Shown piece after piece: positions 1-9,305 of a stretch of DNA of 51,648 bases (its first letter is position 1; each line of letters opens with the position of its first letter). The notes under the pieces were generated by a model, which saw only the letters and a program-made list of their open reading frames with translations, searched no databases and was not told the origin of the DNA. The translations under genes and the position numbers were made by a program. Source of the DNA: Phascolarctobacterium sp. (lineage in GTDB: Bacteria > Bacillota > Negativicutes > Acidaminococcales > Acidaminococcaceae); the NCBI GenBank assembly GCA_017623055.1, contig JAGAPX010000001.1, positions 1 to 51,648 on the forward strand. Direction: 5' to 3'.

Positions 1-1008
1 CTTGTCAGCAGACATTTTGCTAATTCTTTGTTCAAGATTTTGCTTTTTGTCAATTAACGCATCAAGTTTTACTTCCCCTGCAGCAATTTCTGTTCTAGCT
101 TCCAGTCTTACTTTGCCTTGTAATTCTGCAAGCTCTTTTTTAGTTTCTTGCACATCAGGGTGTTTTTCTGTATATTTTTGCAGTTGTTCCTGCAATTTAA
201 GTTGCTTTTGAAGCAAACTGGAACGTACTGCATTTGTAGTGCTATCACCAACATTAAACGCAGACGCGGATACACCGTCGTCTAAAAGCTCCATCTGCTT
301 TTCTCTAATATCTAAGGTAGTTTTGGTATTGGTAATTTCTTTATCAACTTCATTAAGTTGTTTTACAAGACTATCTAATTGGCTGTCAGGGGCAAAAACT
401 TTGCTGTCTTGTTTGAAGGTTTCAAGTGCAGCTTCTGCTTCCTTCATTTCCTTTTCAGCCACGTCTTTACGCTCCTGTAAAAAATCAATGTGGGTAGAGC
501 GTCCCATCTTATTGATATTAGTCAAAGTATCGGTAGAGTTTTCCATTACATTTTGCGCAATGAATTGTGCCTCTTCCGGAGTTTTGGCAGTGGCAGTGAT
601 TTTGATAAGGTCTGTTCCTTTAGGATTACTGTATTTCAAATAAGTCTTTACAAACGCAGCAACATCCTTATTTTTACGAATACCACTTTCAGCAGTTAAG
701 CTCGGTGTCTTTTCAATAATGGGTTCAATTACGCTTCTGCTTTGCATGATTTCAAGATAGCTTGCCATTTCGTCCTTGTTAGGCTTCTTGCCATCTAATT
801 GGTCAATGGCAGAAACTATCTTTGCCCTTACAACAGCAGTAGATTCGTACTTAGGCGGTTGCATAAAAGCAAATCCTAAAGCGACTGCTGCACAACCAGT
901 AATAACACCTACATATTTCACTTTGTTTTCTTTTAGAGTATTGAACACTTCGCTCAAATCTATTTCAATATCTTGGTCTACGTTTTGATTTCTATCTTTT
1001 TCTTCCAC
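1..1008 (-). CDS. Wzz-like polysaccharide chain-length determinant (3' end outside window)
   Basis: The frame is open from a GTG at 1008 to the left edge (336 codons), so the C-terminus is missing. The GTG has GGAGG at 1016-1020, 7 nt upstream; an ATG at 1015 is out of frame and stops after seven codons. Residues about 31-49 form a hydrophobic segment after an acidic N-terminus, and they run into QPPKYESTAVV, the usual Wzz layout. Residues about 160-330 are charged and Gln/Glu/Lys-rich, typical of the periplasmic coiled coil. The second membrane segment, and any fused tyrosine kinase, would lie outside the window. By family, such proteins sit in the inner membrane and set polymer length of capsule, exopolysaccharide or O-antigen. 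The export protein gene lies 64 bp upstream on the same strand, so the two probably form one operon. Confidence 0.85.
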   Translation of the reverse strand, partial: MEEKDRNQNVDQDIEIDLSEVFNTLKENKVKYVGVITGCAAVALGFAFMQPPKYESTAVVRAKIVSAIDQLDGKKPNKDEMASYLEIMQSRSVIEPIIEKTPSLTAESGIRKNKDVAAFVKTYLKYSNPKGTDLIKITATAKTPEEAQFIAQNVMENSTDTLTNINKMGRSTHIDFLQERKDVAEKEMKEAEAALETFKQDSKVFAPDSQLDSLVKQLNEVDKEITNTKTTLDIREKQMELLDDGVSASAFNVGDSTTNAVRSSLLQKQLKLQEQLQKYTEKHPDVQETKKELAELQGKVRLEARTEIAAGEVKLDALIDKKQNLEQRISKMSADK

Positions 1009-1072
1009 TTTGCATCCTCCACTATTTTTATGGATGGTTAAATAAAACATTTAAACTATTTGGAATAAAACC

Positions 1073-1639
1073 TTAGAACAATTTACCGTTGCCTTTGAAG
1101 TAAAGTACGTCTCCTTCGTTAAGCTCATAATTTTGTTCCATATTGCCTGTTTCAAGCATTTTCTTCAGGTTAATCTTAATAGGTTCTTCATCCTTACTTT
1201 TACGGATAAGATAAATTCTTTTCTTTGCAGTCTTGCTTGTCCAAGAACCAGCAGCACTAATTGCGTCTAAAACAGTTCTAGACTTTTTAAGTTCATACAA
1301 ACCAGGATGCTTAATTTCACCTAACAGGTAAACTCTTGTAGTACCTTCGCCTGCAACACTTACGTAAACCTCAGGGTCAGTTAAATATTCTTTTAGTTGT
1401 ACAGTAAGAGTGTCTGCCAATTCCACAGGGGTCATATCTTTTACCAAGAGTTCTCCCAAAAGCGGAAAGGTTATCTTGCCATCTGTACGCACGTGGTAAT
1501 TTGCGCTAAGCTCTGCATAACGCAAAACTTTTATTCCAAGATTATCTCCTGCGTGAATTTTATATTCTTCTTGTGCGAAAGCAGGAATGCTTAATCCTAA
1601 AGCCATTATCAATGTAAAAATCATTGTCTTAAATTTCAT
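1073..1639 (-). CDS. Polysaccharide biosynthesis/export protein (Poly_export plus SLBB)
   Basis: 188 residues from the ATG at 1639, chosen because GAGGAG lies 9 nt upstream; an ATG ten codons earlier has no such site. MKFKTMIFTLIMALGL followed by SIPAFA|QEE is a classic Sec signal peptide, with no lipobox Cys. Next come a Poly_export-like region (YKIHAGDNLGIKV, then DGKITFPLLGEL) and an SLBB-like region (VYLLGEIKHPGLYEL). This is the Wza-family architecture, at the short end of the family. The family exports capsule or exopolysaccharide through the outer membrane, which points to a diderm cell (inference). It appears to be the first gene of a polysaccharide cluster running off the left edge, with its own promoter at 1712-1739. 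Confidence 0.85.
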   Translation of the reverse strand: MKFKTMIFTLIMALGLSIPAFAQEEYKIHAGDNLGIKVLRYAELSANYHVRTDGKITFPLLGELLVKDMTPVELADTLTVQLKEYLTDPEVYVSVAGEGTTRVYLLGEIKHPGLYELKKSRTVLDAISAAGSWTSKTAKKRIYLIRKSKDEEPIKINLKKMLETGNMEQNYELNEGDVLYFKGNGKLF

Positions 1640-1711
1640 CTTATTTAACTCCTCTAAAACAATCAGCAAATTTCGACACTATCCTATTTTATATTTTAGA
1701 TTATCATAATT

Positions 1712-1739
1712 ATTATACCACTTATACTAATATAAGCAA
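1712..1739 (-). promoter_or_regulatory. Promoter of the polysaccharide export gene
   Basis: Minus strand: -10 TATAAT (1712-1717) with a weak -35 TTGCTT (1734-1739) at 16-bp spacing. The predicted transcript starts near 1705, leaving a leader of about 65 nt before the ATG. Confidence 0.5.
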
Positions 1740-1802
1740 TGCTATTTTTCATACTTCTGCCATTTATCGACCACTACCCCAAAACTTCAAACACTTTTCC
1801 GC

Positions 1803-1817
1803 AAAAAAAAAAAAAAA
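1803..1817. repeat. A15 homopolymer
   Basis: Fifteen consecutive A on the plus strand. No GC-rich hairpin precedes the T run on the minus strand, so it is not itself a convincing terminator. Its length may be unreliable in sequencing. Confidence 0.8.
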
Positions 1818-1887
1818 CTTGCGTTCTAATAAACTATTTTCATTTTACCTACAACCTTTTCAAACGCACTTCCCAAAAAACAAAAAT

Positions 1888-1911
1888 AGCTTCCTCATTT
1901 TTGAGAAAGCT
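1888..1911 (-). terminator. Second terminator behind pyrE
   Basis: Minus strand: AGCTTTCTC, loop AAAAAT, GAGGAAGCT (one G-T wobble), followed by ATTTTTGTTTTTT. It acts as a back-up to the hairpin at 1922-1953. Confidence 0.65.
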
Positions 1912-1921
1912 CTATTAAAAC

Positions 1922-1953
1922 CAAAGACCCCGTTCATACGAACGAGGTCTTTG
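1922..1953 (-). terminator. Terminator of the pyr operon
   Basis: Inverted repeat CAAAGACC / GGTCTTTG with an inner CGTTC / GAACG stem, one mismatch and a 4-nt loop, followed on the minus strand by TTTTAAT. It lies 35 bp beyond the pyrE stop. Confidence 0.8.
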
Positions 1954-1987
1954 CAATTTTTAAATTTCTTCTATTATTATAGTAGCC

Positions 1988-2563
1988 TTATTTGCCAGTT
2001 CTGCCGCGTTTGGTAAATTCTTTACCTTCTGCGCAGAGGGGGCAGGAGTTGGGGTCAAAGGTTTCTACGTTCAAGTGGAGCAATGCTTCAGTGCGGATAC
2101 CGAAGTCAACTTTGCCGCCGCTACGGTCAACGAGGAGACCTACGCCAACAAGTTCGCCGCCTTTTTCTTGAACAACTTCCATTACTTCTTTAACGCTGCC
2201 ACCAGTGGTAACGATGTCTTCTACAACCAGTACACGGGTACCCGGTTCAATGTGGAAGCCACGTTTCAAGGTCATTTTGCCATTGTCGCGTTCGGTGAAG
2301 ATTGCACGAGTGCCAAGTGCTTTACCTACTTCGTGTGCCAGCAGGATGCCACCAGTTACAGGGCCAACTACCAATTCTACGTTGTCATTTTCATAGCGAC
2401 GAGCGATTTCTTGGCAAAGTTTTTCAGTGTATTTGGGATGTTGCAGTACGTTGAATTTTTCAACATACATGGGGCTGTGCAAACCGCTAGTCAGCAAAAA
2501 GTGACCGTGCAGTACAGCTTGGGTTTCTTCCAACATTTTTAAGACGTCTTTTTCTTCCAACAT
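1988..2563 (-). CDS. pyrE: Orotate phosphoribosyltransferase
   Basis: 191 residues. Converts orotate and PRPP to OMP, the fifth step of UMP synthesis. The PRPP-binding loop VLVVEDIVTTGGS is at about residues 109-121, and the N-terminal HFLLTSGLHSPMYVEKF is typical. The C-terminus carries a CPLC motif (DPNSCPLCAEGKEF), as in the shorter PyrE subgroup also found in Thermus, rather than the enterobacterial form. It is the last gene of the pyr operon, 4 bp after pyrF, with two terminators behind it. Confidence 0.95.
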   Translation of the reverse strand: MLEEKDVLKMLEETQAVLHGHFLLTSGLHSPMYVEKFNVLQHPKYTEKLCQEIARRYENDNVELVVGPVTGGILLAHEVGKALGTRAIFTERDNGKMTLKRGFHIEPGTRVLVVEDIVTTGGSVKEVMEVVQEKGGELVGVGLLVDRSGGKVDFGIRTEALLHLNVETFDPNSCPLCAEGKEFTKRGRTGK

Positions 2564-2567
2564 TAGC

Positions 2568-3284
2568 TTACACTCCTTTAATTTCTGCTACGATTGCTGC
2601 CGCAGCTGCTTTTCTATCTTCTGCTTTGGTAATGGGGCGACCAACTACGATATGGCTGGAACCATTTTTGAATGCGCCTGCAGGAGTTGCTACGCGACTT
2701 TGGTCATCTAAGGATGCGCCTGCAGGACGTACGCCCGGGGTTACAATCAAGAAGCCTTCGCCACAAGCTTCACGGATAGCAGCAGCTTCTTTCGGAGAAG
2801 CAACAACGCCGTCCATACCAGCTTCTTTTGCCAATTTTGCCAAAGCAATTACTTGTTCAGCAATAGTGTTTTTATAGTTCAAATCACCAAATTGCTCGTC
2901 GTCCATACTGGTGAGAATGGTTACTGCAATCAGCTTGGGAGCCGGTTTGCCAGCTTTTTCTGCAGCTTCACGTACAGCTTTAACTGCTTCGGACATCATC
3001 TTTTTGCCGCCAACAGAGTGTACGTTCATCATATCTGCACCCAAGTCGCTGAGCACGGTAAGTGCGTGAGCAACGGTGTTAGGAATATCTTGCAGTTTCA
3101 GGTCAAGGAAAACTTCCTTGCCTTGTTCTTTCAAGAAGCGAATGATTTCACTGCCTACTGCGTAGTACAGTTCCATACCTACTTTGTAATGGCTAACGGT
3201 GTCGCCAAGTTCAAGCACGCAGTTTTTTGCTTGCTCCAGGTTGGGGAAATCAAGGGCAACTATCAAGCGATTATCATGTTGCAT
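2568..3284 (-). CDS. pyrF: Orotidine 5'-phosphate decarboxylase
   Basis: 238 residues, normal for the family. Decarboxylates OMP to UMP, the final step of the pathway. The catalytic Asp-x-Lys-x-x-Asp signature is present in VFLDLKLQDIPNTVAHA at about residues 58-74, and the phosphate-binding end VTPGVRP and IVVGRPIT are intact. It is a single TIM-barrel protein, not fused to pyrE. It lies between pyrD (26 bp upstream) and pyrE (4 bp downstream). Confidence 0.96.
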   Translation of the reverse strand: MQHDNRLIVALDFPNLEQAKNCVLELGDTVSHYKVGMELYYAVGSEIIRFLKEQGKEVFLDLKLQDIPNTVAHALTVLSDLGADMMNVHSVGGKKMMSEAVKAVREAAEKAGKPAPKLIAVTILTSMDDEQFGDLNYKNTIAEQVIALAKLAKEAGMDGVVASPKEAAAIREACGEGFLIVTPGVRPAGASLDDQSRVATPAGAFKNGSSHIVVGRPITKAEDRKAAAAAIVAEIKGV

Positions 3285-3310
3285 TTATTTTTGCTCCTTT
3301 CGGGAGTAAT

Positions 3311-4270
3311 TTATTTGTTCAGATACGGCATGCTTGCTTTGCCATTAGGCAGTGCCAAGCCTACGATATCGTTAATGCTTTGTACGTTGTGTCTATCCAA
3401 ATATTCCAGCATACCGTGAGCAATGGTCTCTGCAATATCAGGTTGGATAAAGTTCGCAGTGCCAACGGAAATTGCGCTTGCACCTGCCAGCATAAATTCG
3501 ATAGCGTCGTGTGCATTCATAATGCCACCCATACCGATGATGGGAACATTAACTGCTTGGGCAACTTGGTACACCAAGCGCACTGCCACAGGACGAACTG
3601 CAGGACCACTCAAGCCACCGGTGATGTTACCCAGTACAGGTTTTTGACGTTCAATGTCAATCACAGTACCAAGCAAGGTGTTAATCATGGAGATGGCATC
3701 AGTGCCAGCTTCCTCTACTGCTTTCGCCATGCTAACAATATCAGTTACGTTAGGAGAAAGCTTGGTGATTACCATTTTAGAGGTGTTAGCTTTTACTGCA
3801 CGTACAACTTCAGCAGCTGCTTCGGGGCAAGTACCAAAAACGATACCGCCTTCTTTAACGTTGGGGCAGGAGATGTTGATTTCTACAGCGTCCACGCCGT
3901 CAACGTCTAATCTTTTAGCAACTTCGCCGTATTCTTCAGGAGAATGTCCATAAATATTAACGATTACAGGCACGTCATATTTACGCAGCTCCGGCAAAGT
4001 TTTTTCCAAGAAATATTCGCTACCGGGGTTTTCCAAGCCGATGCAGTTAAGCATACCGGACGGAGTTTCCACAGCACGTTGACCTTTGTTACCAGCTGCC
4101 GGGAGCAAGGAGGTTCCCTTAACGGTAACAGCGCCAACTTTTTCAAGGTCGAGGAAGTCGGTGAACTCTAAACCAAAGCCAAAGGTACCGCTACCGGTAG
4201 TTACAGGGGTTTGCATTTTCAGACCGGCAATATCTACTGCAAGTCTGCCTTCGTACAATGCTTTTACCAT
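3311..4270 (-). CDS. pyrD: Dihydroorotate dehydrogenase, class 1B catalytic subunit
   Basis: 319 residues; SD GGAGG lies 7 nt before the ATG. FMN-dependent oxidation of dihydroorotate to orotate. The [11 protein letters not shown] loop supplies the Cys base typical of class 1 enzymes. The end of the barrel ([21 protein letters not shown]) binds FMN phosphate. The class 1B assignment rests on the adjacent electron-transfer subunit gene pyrK, which overlaps this gene by 7 nt; by family the two form a heterotetramer that passes electrons to NAD+. Cytoplasmic. Confidence 0.96.
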   Translation of the reverse strand: MVKALYEGRLAVDIAGLKMQTPVTTGSGTFGFGLEFTDFLDLEKVGAVTVKGTSLLPAAGNKGQRAVETPSGMLNCIGLENPGSEYFLEKTLPELRKYDVPVIVNIYGHSPEEYGEVAKRLDVDGVDAVEINISCPNVKEGGIVFGTCPEAAAEVVRAVKANTSKMVITKLSPNVTDIVSMAKAVEEAGTDAISMINTLLGTVIDIERQKPVLGNITGGLSGPAVRPVAVRLVYQVAQAVNVPIIGMGGIMNAHDAIEFMLAGASAISVGTANFIQPDIAETIAHGMLEYLDRHNVQSINDIVGLALPNGKASMPYLNK

Positions 4271-5031
4271 TCTACTACCTCCTCTGCCCAGAATACGGGA
4301 CCATCAGTACAAACTTTCATACGTTTGCCGATGCCACCGCAAGCGCAGGATAAGCAAGCGCCTAAGCCGCAGGCCATATATTTTTCCAAGGACACTTGGC
4401 ATTTTACATTAGCTTCCATGCAAGCATTTGCTACTGCTTTCATCATAGGCACGGGACCGCATACATAAACACAGTCGTACTCGCCACTTGCCAAAAGTTC
4501 TGGCAAGAGTGCCATAACAGTGCCTTTAGTTCCGTCGGTGCCATCGTCAGTAGTAACAAAAACTTTGTCGCTAAGTTCGTTATAGATGCAGGTCCAGCAT
4601 ACTTCTTCCTTGGTGCGACCACCCATGAGGATATCGCTCTTGCCAGCGCCGAAGCCTTCTGCCAAGAATTTCAAGGGTGCAAGCCCAAGGCCACCACCAA
4701 CAAGGAGGGGTTTCTTTGCGCTCATGTCAAAGCCTTTGCCCAAAGGACCAACGATGCTCAGCTCGTCACCGGAGCATACATCTGCCAAAATATGGGTAGC
4801 TTCGCCAATGATGCGGTAAATAATAAGGAAGGTTCCTGCTTCTTTATTAACTCCGGCTACGCCGAAAGGACGGCGCAGCAGCGGAGCAGTGTTCTTGCAA
4901 ACCTGTACGTTTACGAATTGACCGGGTTCGGCTTGGTTCGCAATTTCAGGTGCATAAACTTCTAATATTTTAATGGTACTGTTCAGTACCTTTTGTCCAA
5001 CAACTTTGGCTGTAGCAATTGTTTTTGCCAT
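4264..5031 (-). CDS. pyrK: Dihydroorotate dehydrogenase electron-transfer subunit
   Basis: 255 residues, SD GGGAGG. Carries FAD and a [2Fe-2S] cluster and moves electrons from PyrD to NAD+. FAD site: RRPFGVAG at about residues 54-61. Pyridine nucleotide site: [18 protein letters not shown]. Iron-sulfur ligands near the C-terminus: [14 protein letters not shown], with the fourth Cys in KVCTDGPVF. All cluster cysteines are present. The gene lies 3 bp after carB and overlaps pyrD, so translation is probably coupled. Confidence 0.95.
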   Translation of the reverse strand: MAKTIATAKVVGQKVLNSTIKILEVYAPEIANQAEPGQFVNVQVCKNTAPLLRRPFGVAGVNKEAGTFLIIYRIIGEATHILADVCSGDELSIVGPLGKGFDMSAKKPLLVGGGLGLAPLKFLAEGFGAGKSDILMGGRTKEEVCWTCIYNELSDKVFVTTDDGTDGTKGTVMALLPELLASGEYDCVYVCGPVPMMKAVANACMEANVKCQVSLEKYMACGLGACLSCACGGIGKRMKVCTDGPVFWAEEVVEW

Positions 5032-5034
5032 AGC

Positions 5035-8000
5035 TTAGTCCTCCCAAGACAAATCTTGCAGTGCAACTACGCTTACTACACGGCGACGACGCATTGCGCT
5101 CATTGCACGTTGCAGTTCGCGAGCGGTATCCAAGGAAGTGAGGCAAGCGATTGCGTGTTCAACGGTGGAACGACGAATCTTGAAGCCGTCACGTTCAGAA
5201 TCACGACCATGGCTAGTGGTGTTAATTACCATGCTGATATGACCAGCTTTGATTTCGTCGATGATGTTGGGAACACCTTCGCCCAATTTGTTAGCCAGTC
5301 TTACAGGCACGCCTTGTTCTTCCAAATAACCTTTGGTACCAGCGGTTGCCATAATTTCGTAGCCCAAATCTGCAAAGCCTTTAGCAATTTCTACTGCTTC
5401 TGCTTTGTCAAGGTCAGCTACAGTGATGAGGATTGCGCCTTCGTTGGGCACGTTGATGTTGGATGCGATACATGCTTTGTAAAGTGCACGGCTGAATTGG
5501 TAATCGCAAGCCATAACTTCACCGGTAGATTTCATTTCCGGGCTAAGGGTAATGTCTACGTTGCTCATCTTGTTGAAGCTGAATACAGGAGCTTTAACTG
5601 CATAGTAGTCAGGGAAAAGTTTAAGACCCGGTTTGTAGCCTTGTTCTTTAATGGACAAGCCCATTGCAGCTTTAGTTGCTACGTTAATCATGGGGATACC
5701 GGTTACTTTACTCAGGAAAGGTACGGTTCTGGAAGAACGGGGGTTAACTTCGATTACGAATACGTCGTTGCCACGAACGATGTATTGAATGTTAATCATG
5801 CCCTTAACTTCCAAGCCCAGTGCCATTTTATTAGTATATCTGATGATAGTTTTGATTACGCTTTCGGACAGGCTTACAGGCGGATATACAGCGATGGAGT
5901 CGCCGGAGTGAACGCCTGCACGTTCAACGTGTTCCATGATACCGGGGATAAGCACGTCGGTGCCATCGCAGATTGCGTCAACTTCTACTTCTTTACCTTG
6001 CAGATAGTGGTCAACCAAAACAGGATGTTCTTGAGAAGCTTTTACTGCATAGGTCATGTAGTTTTTCAGTTCATCGTCGTTGTAAACGATTTCCATTGCA
6101 CGACCGCCCAATACATAGGAAGGACGAACCATTACCGGGTAGCCAACATTGTTAGCCGCCTTCAATGCGCCTTCGGTATCGAACACGGTGTGGCCTTGGG
6201 GACGAGGAATGTCACAATCGGTAAGGAGTTGTTCAAAACGTTCACGGTCTTCTGCACGGTCAATGCTGTCTACGCTGCTGCCGAGAATTTTTACACCACA
6301 TTTAGCCAGCGGGCCAGCCAAGTTGATTGCAGTTTGACCACCAAATTGTACGATAACGCCTTCCGGTTGTTCTTTTTCGATTACGTTGAGCACGTCTTCC
6401 AAGGTCAACGGTTCAAAGTACAGTTTATCAGAGATATCGAAGTCAGTGGAAACGGTTTCCGGGTTGTTGTTGATGATGATGGTTTCGTAGCCCATCTCGC
6501 GAAGCGCCCATACGGAGTGTACGGAGCAGTAGTCAAATTCTACGCCTTGACCGATACGGATAGGACCGGAGCCAAGCACAACAACTTTTTTCTTGTCGCT
6601 TACAGCAACTTCGTCTTCTTTTTCGTAGGTGGAATAGTAGTACGGGGTTGCAGCTTCGAATTCTGCAGCGCAGGTATCTACAATCTTATATGCAGGCAGG
6701 ATGTTGTTTTCTTTACGCATTGCACGTACTTCGAAAGCATCCTTGCCAACCAGCTTGCCAATTACAGGATCAGCGAAGCCCATTTTCTTAGCTTTCAACA
6801 AGAGTGCAGGGGTCAGCTCTTCATTTTTGAGAGCTTCTTCCATTTTCACGATGTTGGTCAGCTTGTGGAGGAACCATTTATCCATCTTGGTAATGTCATA
6901 GATGTAGTCAATGGATACACCACGGCGGATAGCTTCTGCGATAACAAAGAGGCGTTCGTCGTCAGTACGTTTAACGCGGTCTTTGATTTCGTCATCGCTA
7001 AGTGCTTTCAGTTCGGGCATTTCCAGATGAATCAAACCGATTTCCAAGGAACGGATTGCTTTCAAGAGGGAAGCTTCAAAGCTACGTTCAATAGCCATAA
7101 CTTCGCCGGTTGCTTTCATTTGGGTACCCAAGGTGCGGTCAGCAGTTACGAATTTATCGAAGGGCCAGCGCGGGAATTTCAATACGATATAGTCAACGGT
7201 AGGCTCGAAGCAAGCTTTGGTGGTTTTGGTTACAGCGTTTTCGATTTCGTCCAAGGTGTAACCGATAGCAATTTTACTGGTTACTTTCGCAATAGGATAA
7301 CCGGTTGCTTTAGATGCCAAAGCGGAGCTGCGGCTTACGCGGGGGTTAACTTCAATTACATAGTAGTTTTCAGAGAAGGGATCCAGTGCCAATTGTACGT
7401 TACAACCACCGCAAACACCCAGTTCACGAACGATGTCGATGGATGCTTGACGGAGCAGGGTCAATTCTCTTTCGTTAAGGGTTTGAGCAGGAGCTACTAC
7501 AACGGAGTCACCGGTATGTACGCCAACGGGGTCAACGTTTTCCATGGAGCAAACGGTGATGCAGTTATCTGCAGCGTCACGGATAACTTCGAATTCGATT
7601 TCTTTCCAACCAGCAATGCTGCGTTCAATCAAGCATTGACCGATGGGGCTGTAGCCCAAGCCTTTTTGTACGATATCAACCAGTTCGTCTTCGTCGTGAG
7701 CAATACCGCCACCAGTACCGCCCAAGGTGTAAGCGGGGCGAACGATTAACGGATAGCCGATTTGACGACCAAATTCGCAAGCAGCCATGATGGTTTCAAC
7801 GATGGTGCTTTCAGGAATAGGTTGGTTGATTTTTTCCATAGCTTCTTTGAACAGCTCGCGGTCTTCACCACGTTTAATAGCGGAGATTTGAGTGCCAAGA
7901 AGTTTTACATTGTAATCAGCGAGGATGCCTTTTTCTTCCAATGCCATTGCCAAGTTCAAGCCAACTTGACCGCCCAAGGTAGCAAGCAGGGAATCAGGAC

Positions 8001-8244
8001 GTTCACGTTTGATGATGTTTTCAAGGAATTCAACATTTACAGGTTCAACGTATACACGGTCTGCAATGTTTACGTCGGTCATAATGGTTGCAGGGTTAGA
8101 GTTTACCAGTACAACTTCAAAGCCTTCTTCTTTCAAAGCACGGCAAGCTTGAGTACCAGCGTAGTCAAATTCTGCAGCTTGACCGATGATGATCGGACCG
8201 GAGCCGATTACGAGAACTTTTTTAACATCTGCAAGTTTCGGCAT
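5035..8244 (-). CDS. carB: Carbamoyl-phosphate synthase large subunit
   Basis: 1069 residues, full length. Two ATP-grasp halves: the first starts [20 protein letters not shown] and makes carboxyphosphate; the second starts [19 protein letters not shown] and phosphorylates carbamate. The C-terminal ~130 residues form the MGS-like allosteric domain ([14 protein letters not shown], then [15 protein letters not shown]), the site where UMP inhibits in relatives. Both synthase halves look intact. This matters because the partner CarA looks glutaminase-deficient: this subunit alone can make carbamoyl phosphate from ammonia in characterised enzymes. SD GGAGGG overlaps the end of carA, 2 bp away. Confidence 0.97.
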   Translation of the reverse strand: MPKLADVKKVLVIGSGPIIIGQAAEFDYAGTQACRALKEEGFEVVLVNSNPATIMTDVNIADRVYVEPVNVEFLENIIKRERPDSLLATLGGQVGLNLAMALEEKGILADYNVKLLGTQISAIKRGEDRELFKEAMEKINQPIPESTIVETIMAACEFGRQIGYPLIVRPAYTLGGTGGGIAHDEDELVDIVQKGLGYSPIGQCLIERSIAGWKEIEFEVIRDAADNCITVCSMENVDPVGVHTGDSVVVAPAQTLNERELTLLRQASIDIVRELGVCGGCNVQLALDPFSENYYVIEVNPRVSRSSALASKATGYPIAKVTSKIAIGYTLDEIENAVTKTTKACFEPTVDYIVLKFPRWPFDKFVTADRTLGTQMKATGEVMAIERSFEASLLKAIRSLEIGLIHLEMPELKALSDDEIKDRVKRTDDERLFVIAEAIRRGVSIDYIYDITKMDKWFLHKLTNIVKMEEALKNEELTPALLLKAKKMGFADPVIGKLVGKDAFEVRAMRKENNILPAYKIVDTCAAEFEAATPYYYSTYEKEDEVAVSDKKKVVVLGSGPIRIGQGVEFDYCSVHSVWALREMGYETIIINNNPETVSTDFDISDKLYFEPLTLEDVLNVIEKEQPEGVIVQFGGQTAINLAGPLAKCGVKILGSSVDSIDRAEDRERFEQLLTDCDIPRPQGHTVFDTEGALKAANNVGYPVMVRPSYVLGGRAMEIVYNDDELKNYMTYAVKASQEHPVLVDHYLQGKEVEVDAICDGTDVLIPGIMEHVERAGVHSGDSIAVYPPVSLSESVIKTIIRYTNKMALGLEVKGMINIQYIVRGNDVFVIEVNPRSSRTVPFLSKVTGIPMINVATKAAMGLSIKEQGYKPGLKLFPDYYAVKAPVFSFNKMSNVDITLSPEMKSTGEVMACDYQFSRALYKACIASNINVPNEGAILITVADLDKAEAVEIAKGFADLGYEIMATAGTKGYLEEQGVPVRLANKLGEGVPNIIDEIKAGHISMVINTTSHGRDSERDGFKIRRSTVEHAIACLTSLDTARELQRAMSAMRRRRVVSVVALQDLSWED

Positions 8245-8246
8245 AA

Positions 8247-9305
8247 TTAACGACCCTCCATCATATCAACAAAAGATTTCAGCAGGTAAACGTGTTCACC
8301 ATCCGGCAGGAATTGTACGGACAGAGCATTTTTACCTTCATATTTCAAGCCTTCAACGGTACCATCGTTGAGTGCTACGTGAGTTAAAGTAATATCCTTG
8401 CCTTCCAAGGATGCAGCGTCAACAACATAGCCATGGTTTTGCGCGCTGATGTAAACGCGGCCGGTTTCCAAACCCTTAACCGGTTGGTTGCCGTGATGAC
8501 CGAATTTCATTTTAGTAGCTTCAGCACCGTTAGCCATTGCCATTACCAAGTGACCCATGCAGAAGCCCAGCATAGGTTTCTTGCCCATAAGAGCTTTTAC
8601 GGTTTCGATAACTTCGGGCACATCAGCAGGGTTGCCGGGGCCGTTGGTGATTACGATACCATTGGGGTTGTGGCGCAGAATTTCTTCAGCGGTGGTGCTT
8701 GCCGGGAACACAGTCAGGTGGCAATCCATACCCATGAGGAAGTTGGTAACTTTCTTTTTGAGACCCAAGTCCAGTACAGCAACGTGAAGCTTGCCTTCGC
8801 CTACGGTGTAGGTTTCTTTGGTGGTTACTTGAGCAATTTGGTCGTGCATTTCCGGAGTAGCAAGAAGCTCTGCAATTTCAGCTTCGCTTGCTTCATCGGA
8901 AACGATTACGCCTTTCATCATACCATTGTCGCGAATTTTACGAGTGATGGCACGAGTATCAATGCCTGCCAAGGTAGGAACGTCTTGTTCATCGAGGAAG
9001 TCCTCAAAGGAACGTTCACTACGCCAGTTGCTAGGATAATCGCACAGTTCACCGATTACCAAGCCTTGGCAGTAAGCCTTACGGCTTTGGTTGAACATAT
9101 TATTTACGCCGGCATTGCCAACGATGGGATAAGTCAGAACCATAATTTGACCGCAGTAGGTGGGGTCGGTAAGCATTTCTTGATAACCACACATACCACC
9201 GGTAGTGAATACAACTTCGCCAACTGCATTGCGGTTACCGTAAAAATCGCCTTCGTAAACGCTACCGTCAGCTAAGATTAATTTACCTTTTTTTACTTCG
9301 CGCAT
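8247..9305 (-). CDS. carA: Carbamoyl-phosphate synthase small subunit with degenerate glutaminase site
   Basis: 352 residues. The N-terminal CPSase domain is well conserved ([15 protein letters not shown], then [13 protein letters not shown]). The C-terminal class I glutaminase domain keeps the nucleophile Cys249 in GFCMGH, but three other conserved sites differ. The canonical CxGHQ reads CMGHL (Leu253). The GGNHPVK segment reads GNQPVK. The catalytic VQxHPEASPGP stretch reads VQFLPDGEH, with Leu333 in place of His, Asp335 in place of Glu, and about five residues deleted. The frame around these residues was read codon by codon and is intact. Inference: glutamine hydrolysis is lost or weak, and the subunit may be structural. 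It overlaps pyrC by 13 nt. Confidence 0.93.
   Translation of the reverse strand: MREVKKGKLILADGSVYEGDFYGNRNAVGEVVFTTGGMCGYQEMLTDPTYCGQIMVLTYPIVGNAGVNNMFNQSRKAYCQGLVIGELCDYPSNWRSERSFEDFLDEQDVPTLAGIDTRAITRKIRDNGMMKGVIVSDEASEAEIAELLATPEMHDQIAQVTTKETYTVGEGKLHVAVLDLGLKKKVTNFLMGMDCHLTVFPASTTAEEILRHNPNGIVITNGPGNPADVPEVIETVKALMGKKPMLGFCMGHLVMAMANGAEATKMKFGHHGNQPVKGLETGRVYISAQNHGYVVDAASLEGKDITLTHVALNDGTVEGLKYEGKNALSVQFLPDGEHVYLLKSFVDMMEGR

Larger units (their letters stand above)
1640..1987. other. Intergenic region between the polysaccharide cluster and pyrE
   Basis: 348 bp without a supportable gene. Reading leftward on the minus strand it holds two tandem terminators behind pyrE (1922-1953 and 1888-1911), a run of 15 A at 1803-1817, and a promoter at 1712-1739 for the export gene. 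The rest is AT-rich with no other clear signal. Confidence 0.6.

Noticed and set aside
1803-1817. A15 run considered as a terminator T tract
   Set aside because: No stable hairpin precedes it on the minus strand; the two hairpins nearer pyrE already end the operon.
4993-7749. A 918-codon open frame on the plus strand opposite carB
   Set aside because: It is the antisense shadow of carB; composition is low-complexity Cys/Phe/Tyr/Val-rich with no recognisable domain, and carB on the other strand is unambiguous.
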